Shown: in pieces, positions 1-8,933 of the stretch
Layout of the letters: each line of letters opens with the position of its first letter
Position numbering within the stretch: the stretch's first letter is position 1
Source: [Actinomadura] parvosata subsp. kistnae
GTDB lineage: Bacteria > Actinomycetota > Actinomycetes > Streptosporangiales > Streptosporangiaceae
Assembly: GCF_900323885.1 (NCBI RefSeq)
Contig: NZ_OOHJ01000018.1
Coordinates: 3,955,001-4,019,000, forward strand
Length of the DNA stretch: 64,000 bases
Direction: 5' to 3'
The notes under the pieces: generated by a model
Told to the model about the DNA's origin: nothing
Database searches by the model: none
The model's input: the letters and a program-made list of their open reading frames with translations, nothing else
Program-made: the position numbers and the translations under genes

Positions 1-262
1 TGAACGCGGCGTAGTTCCTGTTGCTGCCGCCGATGTTCTCCGCCAGCGTCCGCAGGCTGTCGAGCACCTTGTCCATCCGCTGGTGCCAGATCCTGTGGAC
101 CTGGTCGAAGGCGTATTCCGACTGGCCGACCCAGCTCGCCTTGAGGGTCACGCCCGCGGTGTCGAGGTTCTTCTGGATGGTGCGCAGCTTGGTGGCCGCT
201 TCCTCGATGTATCCGATCGCGGCTGTCAGATCGGACGCACTTACCTGTGTCTGGTCCGCCAC
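1..262 (-). CDS. WXG100-family ESX secretion target, 3' end outside window
   Basis: Small helical-hairpin protein of the ESAT-6/CFP-10 type, normally exported by a type VII secretion system as a dimer. The visible 87 residues begin VADQTQVSASDL and contain the W-x-G turn in SWVGQS, between two predicted amphipathic helices. I chose the GTG at 262 because a strong GGGAGGGAG ribosome site precedes it and the usual WXG100 spacing to the W-x-G follows. The C-terminus lies beyond base 1. It diverges from the proline-rich gene at 522 and shares the neighbourhood with eccB and eccC, which supports an ESX role. The family assignment is firm; the partner is unknown. Confidence 0.85.
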   Translation of the reverse strand, partial: MADQTQVSASDLTAAIGYIEEAATKLRTIQKNLDTAGVTLKASWVGQSEYAFDQVHRIWHQRMDKVLDSLRTLAENIGGSNRNYAAF

Positions 263-521
263 AGGTCTCCCTCCCTTGCCAGTCGTCTGACTAGGCCGAC
301 ACGTCGTGTCAGCCTATTTGGTCACATTAGTGAACTTCTGCCCCTAGCGTCGCACGTGATCGAGTTAATTTTCCATAGCAACCAGGAGGATCGTGGGTGT
401 ATCGCCAGAAAAGGTGGTGTTTGTGCCCCTGGCCAGAGGTGGCGGCAGTAGTCCGTAATGCGGGTGTACGGGGGCAGCGGGGCTGGCGTAGCGTATGTGC
501 CGAACGTGACTAGGGGGGCGT

Positions 522-1628
522 GTGTCCAACTCATCCTCGTCCGCCGAGAATCCCTTCACCAGCGCTCTCGGCAACGCCGCGGGCGCCGTCGATCCGCGGA
601 CCAGCGATCCCGACTTCAAGATGCGGTACTCCAGCGTCAGGACGCTGGGCACGAACGTGCGCGGCTACGGCGAGAACCTGTCGCAGCTCAGCTCCAGCAC
701 CCGTGCCATCGACCTGCACACGCTGACCTTCGGCGTGATCGGCGGCGGGCTGAACGTCGCCCACCGCGCCGCCCGTGACAGCGCCGCCGAAGCGCTGAAG
801 CAGGCCAAGGACGTGCTGGAGTCGTGGAAGGAAGCGCTCAACACCGCCGCGGACAACACCGAGGCGGCCGAGCAGGCCAGCAAGGCCCCGCAGGACGGCG
901 GCGGCAAGATCCCGCAGATCAAGAACCCGGGTGGCGGCCTGCCCTCGGGAGGGCTGGGCGGCCTGCCGAAGAACACCGGCGGCCTGGGCGACCTGGGCAA
1001 GGGCGGTCTCGGCAAGGGCGGCATCGATCCGAGCGACCTCGGCATCGACAAGCCCTCCACCCCCGACCCGTCGGACATCAAGCAGCCGGAGATTCCCACC
1101 CCCGACCCGTCGGACATCAAGCAGCCCGAGGTCCCCACCCCCGACCCGTCCGACATCAAGCAACCGGACCTCAACACGCCCGACCCGTCCGACATCAAGC
1201 AGCCCGAGATCCCCACTCCCAGCGCCACCAGCCCCGACCTGAGCGGCCTCGGCCAGCCGAAGACCGACCTCGCCGGGCTGAACCCCCAGGTGCCCGCCAC
1301 GAGCACGCCGCAGATCCGCACCCCCGACCTCCCGTCGACGAGCCCCGGCGGCACCACCGTGCCCCGCACGACGGCCGGCCTGCCCGAGGGCACCTTCGCG
1401 GGAGGATCGTCGTCGTCCGCCCCGGCCTCCTCCGGCCTGGGCGCCCCGGGCAGCATCGCCAGGGCACTGAACACCGGCGTGCCCCTCTATCCGCCCGGCG
1501 GCATGGGCGGCGCCCCCGCCCAGGACGGCAAGGACCGCGACCGCGGCCCGCACGCCGGTGAGGACGAGGAGACCTGGGGCCTGGACGTCGACCACACCGT
1601 CGCGGTGCTCGGCAAGGAAGAGGTGTAA
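522..1628 (+). CDS. Proline-rich, repeat-bearing ESX-associated protein
   Basis: I do not recognise a named family. The protein has 368 residues and starts at a GTG behind a G-rich ribosome site. Residues about 25-125 look like paired helices similar to ESX substrates. Residues about 125-300 are low-complexity Gly/Pro-rich sequence containing four tandem TPDPSDIKQPEIP units. The end, EDEETWGLDVDH then VAVLGKEEV, resembles the acidic DEETW tail seen at the C-terminus of ESX-linked actinomycete proteins. There is no signal peptide or membrane segment. It sits 8 bp before the next gene and next to eccB/eccC, so a secreted substrate or wall-spanning component is plausible (inference). Confidence 0.7.
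   Translation: MSNSSSSAENPFTSALGNAAGAVDPRTSDPDFKMRYSSVRTLGTNVRGYGENLSQLSSSTRAIDLHTLTFGVIGGGLNVAHRAARDSAAEALKQAKDVLESWKEALNTAADNTEAAEQASKAPQDGGGKIPQIKNPGGGLPSGGLGGLPKNTGGLGDLGKGGLGKGGIDPSDLGIDKPSTPDPSDIKQPEIPTPDPSDIKQPEVPTPDPSDIKQPDLNTPDPSDIKQPEIPTPSATSPDLSGLGQPKTDLAGLNPQVPATSTPQIRTPDLPSTSPGGTTVPRTTAGLPEGTFAGGSSSSAPASSGLGAPGSIARALNTGVPLYPPGGMGGAPAQDGKDRDRGPHAGEDEETWGLDVDHTVAVLGKEEV
1059..1214 (+). repeat. Four tandem 39-bp in-frame repeats
   Basis: Units start at 1059, 1098, 1137 and 1176. Each encodes TPDPSDIKQP followed by a variable E/D-[IVL]-[PN]. Base differences are mainly synonymous (tcg/tcc, cag/caa), so the peptide repeat appears to be under selection. It lies within the proline-rich ESX-associated protein. 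Confidence 0.9.
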
Positions 1629-1636
1629 GCAGCGAC

Positions 1637-2500
1637 ATGGCAGGTTACGAGGGCTCAGTGGCGGCCTTCACCGCCGCGCTCGGCACGGCGTCGATGGCCG
1701 CGTTCATCATGCCGTACGCCTGGCCGGTCGTCGGGCTCATCGGCATGATGAACGGTGACCCGCAAGAGCAGGACCGGGGCGCCGAGGAGTGGCTCAACCC
1801 CCGCTCCGTCAACAACTGGCCGACCTACGCCCCCGCCACCCCGCTCACGTCGGCACAACAGCAGCAGCAATGGCACCCGCCGATGGCGGCGCACCCGACA
1901 CCCGGCGACCAGAGCGACCTGACCTTCCTGCGCAGCGAGCTCAAGCGGCTGGCCAAGGAGGTCGGCGAGGTGGGCGACTGGGCGGGCCAGGCGTACCAGT
2001 CGTTCATCGAGAAGGTCAACGTCCTCGACAAGCACCTCGCCGCCCTCGACGACAACAGGGTCGGCACCGGCAACACGCTGAAGGCCTCGGCGCAGGGCTA
2101 CAACGCGATCCTGATGGTCTGCGTCGCCGTAGCGGCGGTGCTGGCCGCGCTGGCGGTCTTCGTCCAGTTCTGCCGCGGCTCCCTCGTCAACGCCGCCGCC
2201 GGCGAGGCGAACGCGATGCGGGCGGTGGTGTCACTGCACGACGCGGTGTCGGCGGCGTTCAAGCAGCACTGGAAGCTCGTGCTGAAGGTCTCCCTGATCC
2301 TGGGCACCGCCGGAGTCGCCTTCAACCAGTTCACCCAGAACCTGCCGGGCATCGCGACGGTGAAGGCGGACAAGCCGAACCTGATCGAGGCCAAGGCCGT
2401 CTGGGACCCGACGACGGCCGACATCGTGGACGACCCGCAGAGCAAGCTCGACGCCGCCCAGCTCGAACAGCCGTCGATCATGCCGGAGTTCGGCTGGTGA
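1637..2500 (+). CDS. Membrane protein with an internal WXG-like domain
   Basis: The protein has 287 residues. The N-terminus (about 8-36) is hydrophobic and Ala/Met-rich. A Gln-rich linker follows, then residues about 95-155 form a helix-turn-helix with GDWAGQAYQSF at the turn, which is a W-x-G motif in the right place for a WXG100-type hairpin. Two membrane segments follow (about 155-178 and 215-235), and the tail ends in an acidic/proline segment. It begins 8 bp after the proline-rich gene (likely one operon) and ends 6 bp from the converging eccB. A WXG module tethered to the membrane would be unusual; possible roles are an ESX adaptor or a membrane substrate (inference). Confidence 0.65.
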   Translation: MAGYEGSVAAFTAALGTASMAAFIMPYAWPVVGLIGMMNGDPQEQDRGAEEWLNPRSVNNWPTYAPATPLTSAQQQQQWHPPMAAHPTPGDQSDLTFLRSELKRLAKEVGEVGDWAGQAYQSFIEKVNVLDKHLAALDDNRVGTGNTLKASAQGYNAILMVCVAVAAVLAALAVFVQFCRGSLVNAAAGEANAMRAVVSLHDAVSAAFKQHWKLVLKVSLILGTAGVAFNQFTQNLPGIATVKADKPNLIEAKAVWDPTTADIVDDPQSKLDAAQLEQPSIMPEFGW

Positions 2501-2506
2501 ACCGCC

Positions 2507-3919
2507 CTACTTCCCGGCGGGAAGCGGCACCATGGCCGCGGCCGGGTCGAGAGCCGGGCCCTGCGGGATCGCGTGGATGATGCTCGCGGGCACGGGGGCG
2601 ATGTCACCGGCGTCGTACCCCAGCCTGCCGAGCACGTCGGCCGACGGCACCTGGAAGCGCACCCCCTGGTCGGTGATCAGGGACAGCGCACTGCTCACCG
2701 CGCCGAGCTGGCCCTCACCGGGCAACACACCCGCCACCACCGCGCTGCCCGGCGGCAGCATGACCTGGTCGTACTGGCCCTGCACGGCCGAGCTCGACGG
2801 CGTCGGGATCGCGATCCTGCTGCCCACCGTCACCTTCACGACGACCGAGCCCGCCGCCGTCTTCGGATAGACCGCGCAGAGCGGGACGGTGCCGGGCACG
2901 CTGATCACCTTCGGCATGGTGGTCGGCAGGGTGGTGTCCATGATGGTCTGGCGCGACGGTGAGGCGTTGGCCGAGGCGGCGTCGATCGTGATCGCCTGCA
3001 CCGGGCGCTTGCCGTACGCCTTCTTGCTGGCCGGATCCTCCAGCAGCAGCCGGGCCTGGACCTCGGTGATCGGCGCCAGCCCGTCGTCGAGCAGCACGTA
3101 CCACCGGGCCGGGGTGCCCGGCAGCGCGGCCACCGTGAAGACCTGCCCGACCACCGCCGTCACCTTGCCCTCGGCCCGCACCTTCCTGCCGCGGCCCGGG
3201 ACGTCGGGCGCCTTGAAGTCATGCCCGGCGGGCAGCGCGTTCAGCCACGCGGCCGGCACCTGCCGCGGCTGCGCGTTGAGCGCCCGCGCGCCCGCCGTGC
3301 TCACCCGCATGCGGCGGTCGCCCCAGATGAGCCAGCTGCCCTGGCCCGCCGTCACCACCATCGCGTCGCGGCCCACCTGCCGCCCGCCGACGTCCTGGCC
3401 GCCCACCAGCGTCGTGTACGACTTGCGCGTGCCCGCGCCGTCGACCACCTCCGTGACGCAAACCGACCACGGCGCCTTGACCAGCTTCTCCTTGGCCGGC
3501 AGCGCGTCGGGCGCGCCCGGGATGCCGATGACCGGCCCGCGCGGCAGCTCGGCCAGGGACGCTGAGGACACGCTCCGCGTGGTGAACCCCCCGGGGTCGA
3601 GCACCAGCCGCGCCGACACGTAGTTGGCCACCGGAAGCAGCCGCCGCTGCTGCTCGCTGTAGACGAACTTGGCGCCGCTCCCCTCCTCGATCAGCAGCTG
3701 GCCCGGGTCGGTCAGCTTGGTGGCGTTGCCCGGCCGCACCAGGCCCCAGATCCCGAACACGGCCATCACGAGGACGCCGACCAGGATGCCGCCGAACGTC
3801 GCGATGTTCTGCCGGCGCATCGGGGACTCGGGCACATCGGGCTCCGCCTGGAGGAGCGCCATGCCGAGCCGCTGCTGCATCAGGCGATGGGCTTGGTAGA
3901 GATCCTTGTTGGTCTGCAC
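2507..3919 (-). CDS. eccB: Type VII secretion membrane protein EccB
   Basis: EccB is a core ESX complex subunit: a short cytosolic N-terminus, one membrane helix and a large extracytoplasmic repeat domain. Here 470 residues start MQTNKDLYQAHRLMQQRLG, a family hallmark; the helix is at about 41-62, followed by the long periplasm-side domain with the conserved GFTTRS-like and PVANY regions. A GGGGAGGTG ribosome site supports the start. It lies downstream of eccC on the same strand, 169 bp away, and converges with the WXG membrane protein. The family normally couples to EccC, EccD and EccE; EccD/E and a mycosin are not in this window. Confidence 0.93.
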   Translation of the reverse strand: MQTNKDLYQAHRLMQQRLGMALLQAEPDVPESPMRRQNIATFGGILVGVLVMAVFGIWGLVRPGNATKLTDPGQLLIEEGSGAKFVYSEQQRRLLPVANYVSARLVLDPGGFTTRSVSSASLAELPRGPVIGIPGAPDALPAKEKLVKAPWSVCVTEVVDGAGTRKSYTTLVGGQDVGGRQVGRDAMVVTAGQGSWLIWGDRRMRVSTAGARALNAQPRQVPAAWLNALPAGHDFKAPDVPGRGRKVRAEGKVTAVVGQVFTVAALPGTPARWYVLLDDGLAPITEVQARLLLEDPASKKAYGKRPVQAITIDAASANASPSRQTIMDTTLPTTMPKVISVPGTVPLCAVYPKTAAGSVVVKVTVGSRIAIPTPSSSAVQGQYDQVMLPPGSAVVAGVLPGEGQLGAVSSALSLITDQGVRFQVPSADVLGRLGYDAGDIAPVPASIIHAIPQGPALDPAAAMVPLPAGK

Positions 3920-4017
3920 AGCACCTCCCCGGCTCGGAACCCGCGCATCAGCTTAGAGCGGTCGGTCGCGGCGCTCGAACGCGCTGTCGCACTCGCCGCA
4001 CGGGGAGCAAGGGTGCC

Positions 4018-4065
4018 ATCTGGTGAGCGCGATGACCAGATCTTTCGCTGACTGTTCACCGAAAG
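4018..4065 (-). promoter_or_regulatory. Two small hairpins between eccC and eccB
   Basis: Two inverted repeats sit in the 169-bp gap: ATCTGGT (4018-4024) with ACCAGAT (4035-4041), and CTTTCG (4042-4047) with CGAAAG (4060-4065). Both arms match perfectly. They could form RNA stems that set eccB levels relative to eccC, or an operator for an internal promoter. There is no T-run, so a simple terminator is unlikely. Confidence 0.45.
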
Positions 4066-4088
4066 GCAGGTCAGGCGGGTGGTGAAGC

Positions 4089-7000
4089 TCAGCCGCCCTC
4101 CGGCAGGGCCGCCTGAAGAGGGACGATCGTGCCGGACGTCACCAGGAGGCCGCGGCCCGCCGGGCCGCTCGCCGTCCCGCGCGGGAGCCGGATCGAGAAC
4201 AGGTCGCCGTCCGTCTGCCCCTGCACGCTGAGCAGCACGCCCGTACGCGACTTGCGCGCCTCCGCCACGAAACCCCGGTAGGCCACCGCCAGGTCGCCCG
4301 TCGAACCGGCGATCAGCAGCGCGTGGTCGCCGTCGCGGCCCGTCCTGATCACCTCCTCCAGGGCCGTGCCGAGCGGGCCGTCCGGGTTGACCAGCTCCGC
4401 GTCGTCCACCAGCACCACGTAGTGGTCGTGGCCGGCCACCACCTCAGGGAGGTCGGTGGCGTCCGCGTTCAGGACGGCCAGCGCGCCCTCCAGGTCGCGC
4501 AGCGGGCTGCGCCTGGGGGCGACGGCGACGACCGGGGTGCCGCGCGCGATCAGCGAGCGGGCGGCCGTCAGCAGCGCCGACGAGCGGCCGGAACGGGACG
4601 GGCCCGCGATCACCGCGCCCGGGCCGTGCGCCTGGAGGTCGAGGCCGAGCGGGGTGAGCGCGTCACCGCCCGCGCCGATCAGCGCCCACAGCGGCGACGG
4701 CGGCTCGAACGCCGGGTCGAGGGCCAGCGTCTGGGCGGCGGTGATCCGCATCGGCAGCGCGTCCACCCGCAACGGCGGCGCCCCGCCCCAGCGCCACGGC
4801 ACCCTGCTCACGCCGAGCGCGTGCGAGACCCCGGCCCGCCTGCCCACCCCGTCACCGGCGGCGCCTTCCGCCTGGGGTGCTCGGGCGGCGCTTTCCGCCT
4901 GGGGTGCGCCGGTGGCTGCCGCGCGGGCCAGGGACTGGAGGGCCGCCACCTGGGCGGGGCCCGCCGGGTCGGCGGCCAGCAGGGCGATGTGGTGCTCCAC
5001 GATCCCGTGCTCGCCCATCGACAGCGCCCGCCCCGGCGGCATGACGGCGGGCAGCCCCTTGAGTGGGAAGCCCGCCAGCCCGTAGTCCGCGTTGTCGGAC
5101 AGCCGCAGCAGCAGCCGGTCGTCGAAGACCGTCGAGACCTGCCCGAGCAACCCCGACCGGTCGCTGCTGACCACGCCCCGCAGCCCCACCGCGGGCCCTT
5201 CCCTCAGGAGCTGGAGCACCGCCTCGATCAGCCGGCCGTAGTCGTAACCCTCGAAGGCCGCGACGAAGCCCTCCCAGCGGTCGAGCATGAACACCAGCCA
5301 CGGCAGCCGGTGACCGGCCTGGCGGTACTCGGCCAGCGACGCGTGCCCGGCCTCCGCGAGGAGCTGCTGGCGCCGCCCGACCTCCGCGCGCAGCCGGGTG
5401 AGCAGCCGCTCCACCCGGTCGAGCTGGTCACGGGTGACCACCGCGCCGCAGTGCGGCAGCGCCATCAGCGGCAGCAGCGCGCCGGAGCCGCAGTCCACGG
5501 CGTGCAGGTGCACGTCCTCGGGGGAGGCGTGGGCGGCGATCGAGCCGGCGATGGTCCGCAGCGCCGTCGACCGGCCGCTGCGGGCCGCCCCGGCGATGAG
5601 CAGGTGACCGCCGTGCGCCACGTCGAGCGCCAGCGGGCGCCGGTCCTGCGCCCACGGCCGGTCGGTGATCCCGAACGGCAACGGCGCCACCTCGCCGAAC
5701 GTCCCGCCGTCGGGGGGCTCGTCCGGGAGGTCCAGGACGAGGTGGGTCGGCAGGGGGTCCAGCCACGGGCTCGGCTGCTCGGGCACGCCCGCCAGCCTGG
5801 CGGCCTCGATGAGGGCGTCGGCGACGAGCGTCAGGTCGGTGGTCGAGGAGTCCTCCTCGTCCGCCTGCGGTGGCGGCGGCAACGGCCTCCCGAGCCCGCG
5901 CCAGTCCACATCGAGCACCCGCAACCGCCCACCACCCCCGGCACCGCCGGATGAGCCACCCGCGCTGCCGGATGAGCCGCCCACGCCGCCGGATGAGCCG
6001 CCCGCACCGCCCAAGGCGCCCGTACCGCCCAAGCCGGCCGCGCCACCCAAGCCGCCCGCGCCGCCGGAGCCGTTGCCGGTGGTCGGTGGGGGTGGGGCCG
6101 GGGTGCGGCCGCCGACGCGGGCCGTCTGTACGGCCACCGCCGCCCCGACCCCCGCCCGCACGTAACACCGTCCAGGCGTCGACTTGGAGATGTGCGCCGC
6201 GTCCGGCAGGTCGATGACGTCGGCGGACTCGGCGGGCTCGGTGACCCGCAACGCGATCCGCAGCGACGTGTTCGCCTGGATGTCGGCCGTGACGACCCCG
6301 GCGGGCCGCTGCGTGGCCAGGATGAGGTGGATGCCCAGCGACCGCCCGCGCCGCGCGATGTCCACGAGCCCGGTCACGAAGTCGGGCAGCTCGGCCACGA
6401 GCGCGGCGAACTCGTCGATGACCAGCACCAGCCGGGGCAGGCCAGGGCCGGTGTAGTCGTCGATGTCCTTGGCCCCGGCGGCCAGCAGCAGCCGCTCCCG
6501 CCGCCGCAGCTCGGCCGCGAGCGAGTCGAGGGCCCGCTGGGTGAGGTGCCCGTCGAGGTCGCTGACCATGCCGACGGTGTGCGGCAGCCGTACGCACTCC
6601 TTGAAGGCCGCCCCGCCCTTGTAGTCGATCAGCACGAACGTGAGCTGGTCGGGCCGGTTGGCGACGGCGAGCGAGCAGATGAGCGTCTGCAGCAGCTCGG
6701 ACTTGCCGGCGCCGGTGGTGCCGGCGATGAGCCCGTGGGGGCCGTCGAGCCGGAGGTCGACGGTGAAGGGCCCGTCGGGCCCGACGCCGATCAGCGCTTC
6801 CGTGCTGCCCCGCTCGCCCCATCGGGCGGCCAGCTCGCGGCCGGAGGGCACGGGCATGCCCATGAGGTCGAGCAGGCGGGCGGAGTCGGGCAGGCTGCCG
6901 CCGGAGTCGTCCCTGCTGACGTCGCGGATGGGGGCGAGGGCTCTGGCGAGGCGGTCGCACCAGGCGGGGGAGACGAGGTCGCCGAGGAGGGGGCCGATGA

Positions 7001-8933
7001 CGTCGAGGCCGCCGCCGCGCAGCCGGACGAGGCCGTCGGTGCCGCACTCGGCGACGGTCTGGCACTCTTCGGGCAGCAGCCGCTGGTCCTCGTCGATGGC
7101 GAGGGCGAACACGCCGCAGCGCGGCCCCTGCCGCAGCACCTGCGGCATGTTGGGCAGGCCGCGCAGCACCTGGGCGCCGTCGAGGATCACGAGCACGTCG
7201 TAGGGGCGGACGTCGTAGGAGGAGAACGCGGGTTTCTCGGGCCCGCCGAGGTCGTCCCAGCCGGTGGGGATCTTGCCGAGCTCGGGGATGGTGGTGTTCT
7301 GGCGCTCGTCGATGAGGGCGGCCAGCTCGGCGACCCGGCGGGCGGCGGCGTCGGGGTCGGCGCCGACGAGCGCCACGCACTCCTCGCCGGCGCGCGGCGC
7401 GCAGTGGGGCAGCCAGCGCATCCAGCCCCATTGCCGCTCGGCGTCGGGGTGCGCGGAGACGATCACGATGGCCAGGTCGCGTGGGCTGTGCAGGGTGGCG
7501 GCCTGCGCGATGAGCCAGCTCGCCAGCGAGGCGGCGGCGGCGCGGTGCCCGGTCACGCCGGCGACGCCGAGCCGCCGCATGGGCAGCGCGACGGGCACGG
7601 AGCGGCAGATGGGCGGGTCGATGCGGCCGCCCTGCTCCTCGGTCAGCTCCAGGCCGGCGGGCAGGTCGGCGAGCCCGACCCGCAGCCGCAGCGCGTCGGC
7701 GTCGTGGATGCGGCGCTCCCACAGCCGCCGGCGCGGGCCGGTGGCGGTCAGCAGCACCTGGGCGGGGTCGGGCGCGCCGTCCCTGCGTGCCGCCTCGTCG
7801 GCGGCGCGGGCGCGTTCGACGTCCTCCTCGTACGCCCGCAGCCGCTCCTGGTGCTCCTTGAGCGCCTTCTTGTGCTGCTTCCTGCCGTGGCGGCGGTCGC
7901 TCCACCACTGCCCGATCATGATGACGGGCGTCATGAGGGCGACGAGCAGGTAGTACGGCTGCTTGAGCGCGAACGCCAGGGTGACGCCGAGCACGGCGGG
8001 CAGGAACGCGGCCAGCAGTTGCAGGCGCATGCCCTCGTTCCTGCTCGGCTCCTTGGGCCGGACGAACGCGCGCTGGGGCTCGGGCCGCAGCAGCCGGGGC
8101 GGCCGGTTGTAGGCGACGCCGCCTTCCCCGCGCGGCGCCAGGTGGGCGTCCCTGGGCTCGATCGAGGTCAGCACGAACACGGAGGACCCGCAGGTCAGCA
8201 CGGCCTGGTCGGGCCATTCGACGGGCTCGGTGAGCGGCCTGCCGTCGAGCTCGGGCACCTCTTCGTAGCCGGCGGCGAGTTCGGCGGCCTCCCGCGCGGC
8301 GGTGCGCGCGGTCAGCTCGGCGACCTCCTCGGCCCAGCGGCCCTTGAGCTTGAGCTTGGGCGTGTCGGCGGGCGGGTGCCAGGCCCGCTCGACGGTGATC
8401 GCGTCGGGTGTCACGCGTACGGTCACCGCCTCGGGCGGCAGCGCCGGGTCGCCGGCCGCGATCGCGCACATGGGGTCGGAGCCGATGACGTGCACGCCGA
8501 GCCCGAGCCGGTGCACCGCGCCGGCGGCGGGGCCGCCCACGACCCGTACCTCGGCAACCCCGCCGGGCTCCTCGACGACGGTCGCGCGGGCCAGGTGGGC
8601 CTCCAGCGTGACCTTGTCGCCGTCGCGCAGCACGGCGGCGACGGGGGCGAGCGGGTCGAGCGGGCGGCCGTCGCGCCACAGGGTGGGCGGCCCCATGTCG
8701 GAGCGTTCCGGCCGGCGCGGCCGGGGCACGCGGAGGCGGCCGTCGTCGTCCCCCGAAGTGTCGTAGGGAGCCCTGCCGTAGGGCGTTCGGGCCTTGGGCA
8801 GCCGGACGATCTCCGCGAGCGGGCCGTGGTCGCTGAGCTCCGCGCTGAGCCTGCCCACCGTGGCGCCGTCGTCGCCGTCGATCACGACGTCACGGTCGCC
8901 CTGCCCGCCGATCACGGTGAGCATGATCCGCAT
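4089..8933 (-). CDS. eccC: EccC/EssC-type secretion ATPase with FHA-like N-terminus
   Basis: This is the motor ATPase of type VII secretion, 1614 residues with the start at 8933 (GAGGAG ribosome site; an upstream in-frame ATG at 9020 lacks one). Order: a short ubiquitin-like N-terminus; an FHA-like segment at about 135-170; two membrane helices at about 305-345; the EccC N-domain; ATPase 1 with intact Walker A GTTGAGKSE (about 735) and Walker B LVLVIDEF; a Gly/Ser-rich linker at about 948-1004; ATPase 2 with GAARSGRST (about 1111); ATPase 3 with GPSRSGRSS (about 1441). Domains 2 and 3 have R for the Walker lysine, so only domain 1 looks catalytic. The FHA front end resembles firmicute EssC more than mycobacterial EccC. 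Confidence 0.9.
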   Translation of the reverse strand: MRIMLTVIGGQGDRDVVIDGDDGATVGRLSAELSDHGPLAEIVRLPKARTPYGRAPYDTSGDDDGRLRVPRPRRPERSDMGPPTLWRDGRPLDPLAPVAAVLRDGDKVTLEAHLARATVVEEPGGVAEVRVVGGPAAGAVHRLGLGVHVIGSDPMCAIAAGDPALPPEAVTVRVTPDAITVERAWHPPADTPKLKLKGRWAEEVAELTARTAAREAAELAAGYEEVPELDGRPLTEPVEWPDQAVLTCGSSVFVLTSIEPRDAHLAPRGEGGVAYNRPPRLLRPEPQRAFVRPKEPSRNEGMRLQLLAAFLPAVLGVTLAFALKQPYYLLVALMTPVIMIGQWWSDRRHGRKQHKKALKEHQERLRAYEEDVERARAADEAARRDGAPDPAQVLLTATGPRRRLWERRIHDADALRLRVGLADLPAGLELTEEQGGRIDPPICRSVPVALPMRRLGVAGVTGHRAAAASLASWLIAQAATLHSPRDLAIVIVSAHPDAERQWGWMRWLPHCAPRAGEECVALVGADPDAAARRVAELAALIDERQNTTIPELGKIPTGWDDLGGPEKPAFSSYDVRPYDVLVILDGAQVLRGLPNMPQVLRQGPRCGVFALAIDEDQRLLPEECQTVAECGTDGLVRLRGGGLDVIGPLLGDLVSPAWCDRLARALAPIRDVSRDDSGGSLPDSARLLDLMGMPVPSGRELAARWGERGSTEALIGVGPDGPFTVDLRLDGPHGLIAGTTGAGKSELLQTLICSLAVANRPDQLTFVLIDYKGGAAFKECVRLPHTVGMVSDLDGHLTQRALDSLAAELRRRERLLLAAGAKDIDDYTGPGLPRLVLVIDEFAALVAELPDFVTGLVDIARRGRSLGIHLILATQRPAGVVTADIQANTSLRIALRVTEPAESADVIDLPDAAHISKSTPGRCYVRAGVGAAVAVQTARVGGRTPAPPPPTTGNGSGGAGGLGGAAGLGGTGALGGAGGSSGGVGGSSGSAGGSSGGAGGGGRLRVLDVDWRGLGRPLPPPPQADEEDSSTTDLTLVADALIEAARLAGVPEQPSPWLDPLPTHLVLDLPDEPPDGGTFGEVAPLPFGITDRPWAQDRRPLALDVAHGGHLLIAGAARSGRSTALRTIAGSIAAHASPEDVHLHAVDCGSGALLPLMALPHCGAVVTRDQLDRVERLLTRLRAEVGRRQQLLAEAGHASLAEYRQAGHRLPWLVFMLDRWEGFVAAFEGYDYGRLIEAVLQLLREGPAVGLRGVVSSDRSGLLGQVSTVFDDRLLLRLSDNADYGLAGFPLKGLPAVMPPGRALSMGEHGIVEHHIALLAADPAGPAQVAALQSLARAAATGAPQAESAARAPQAEGAAGDGVGRRAGVSHALGVSRVPWRWGGAPPLRVDALPMRITAAQTLALDPAFEPPSPLWALIGAGGDALTPLGLDLQAHGPGAVIAGPSRSGRSSALLTAARSLIARGTPVVAVAPRRSPLRDLEGALAVLNADATDLPEVVAGHDHYVVLVDDAELVNPDGPLGTALEEVIRTGRDGDHALLIAGSTGDLAVAYRGFVAEARKSRTGVLLSVQGQTDGDLFSIRLPRGTASGPAGRGLLVTSGTIVPLQAALPEGG

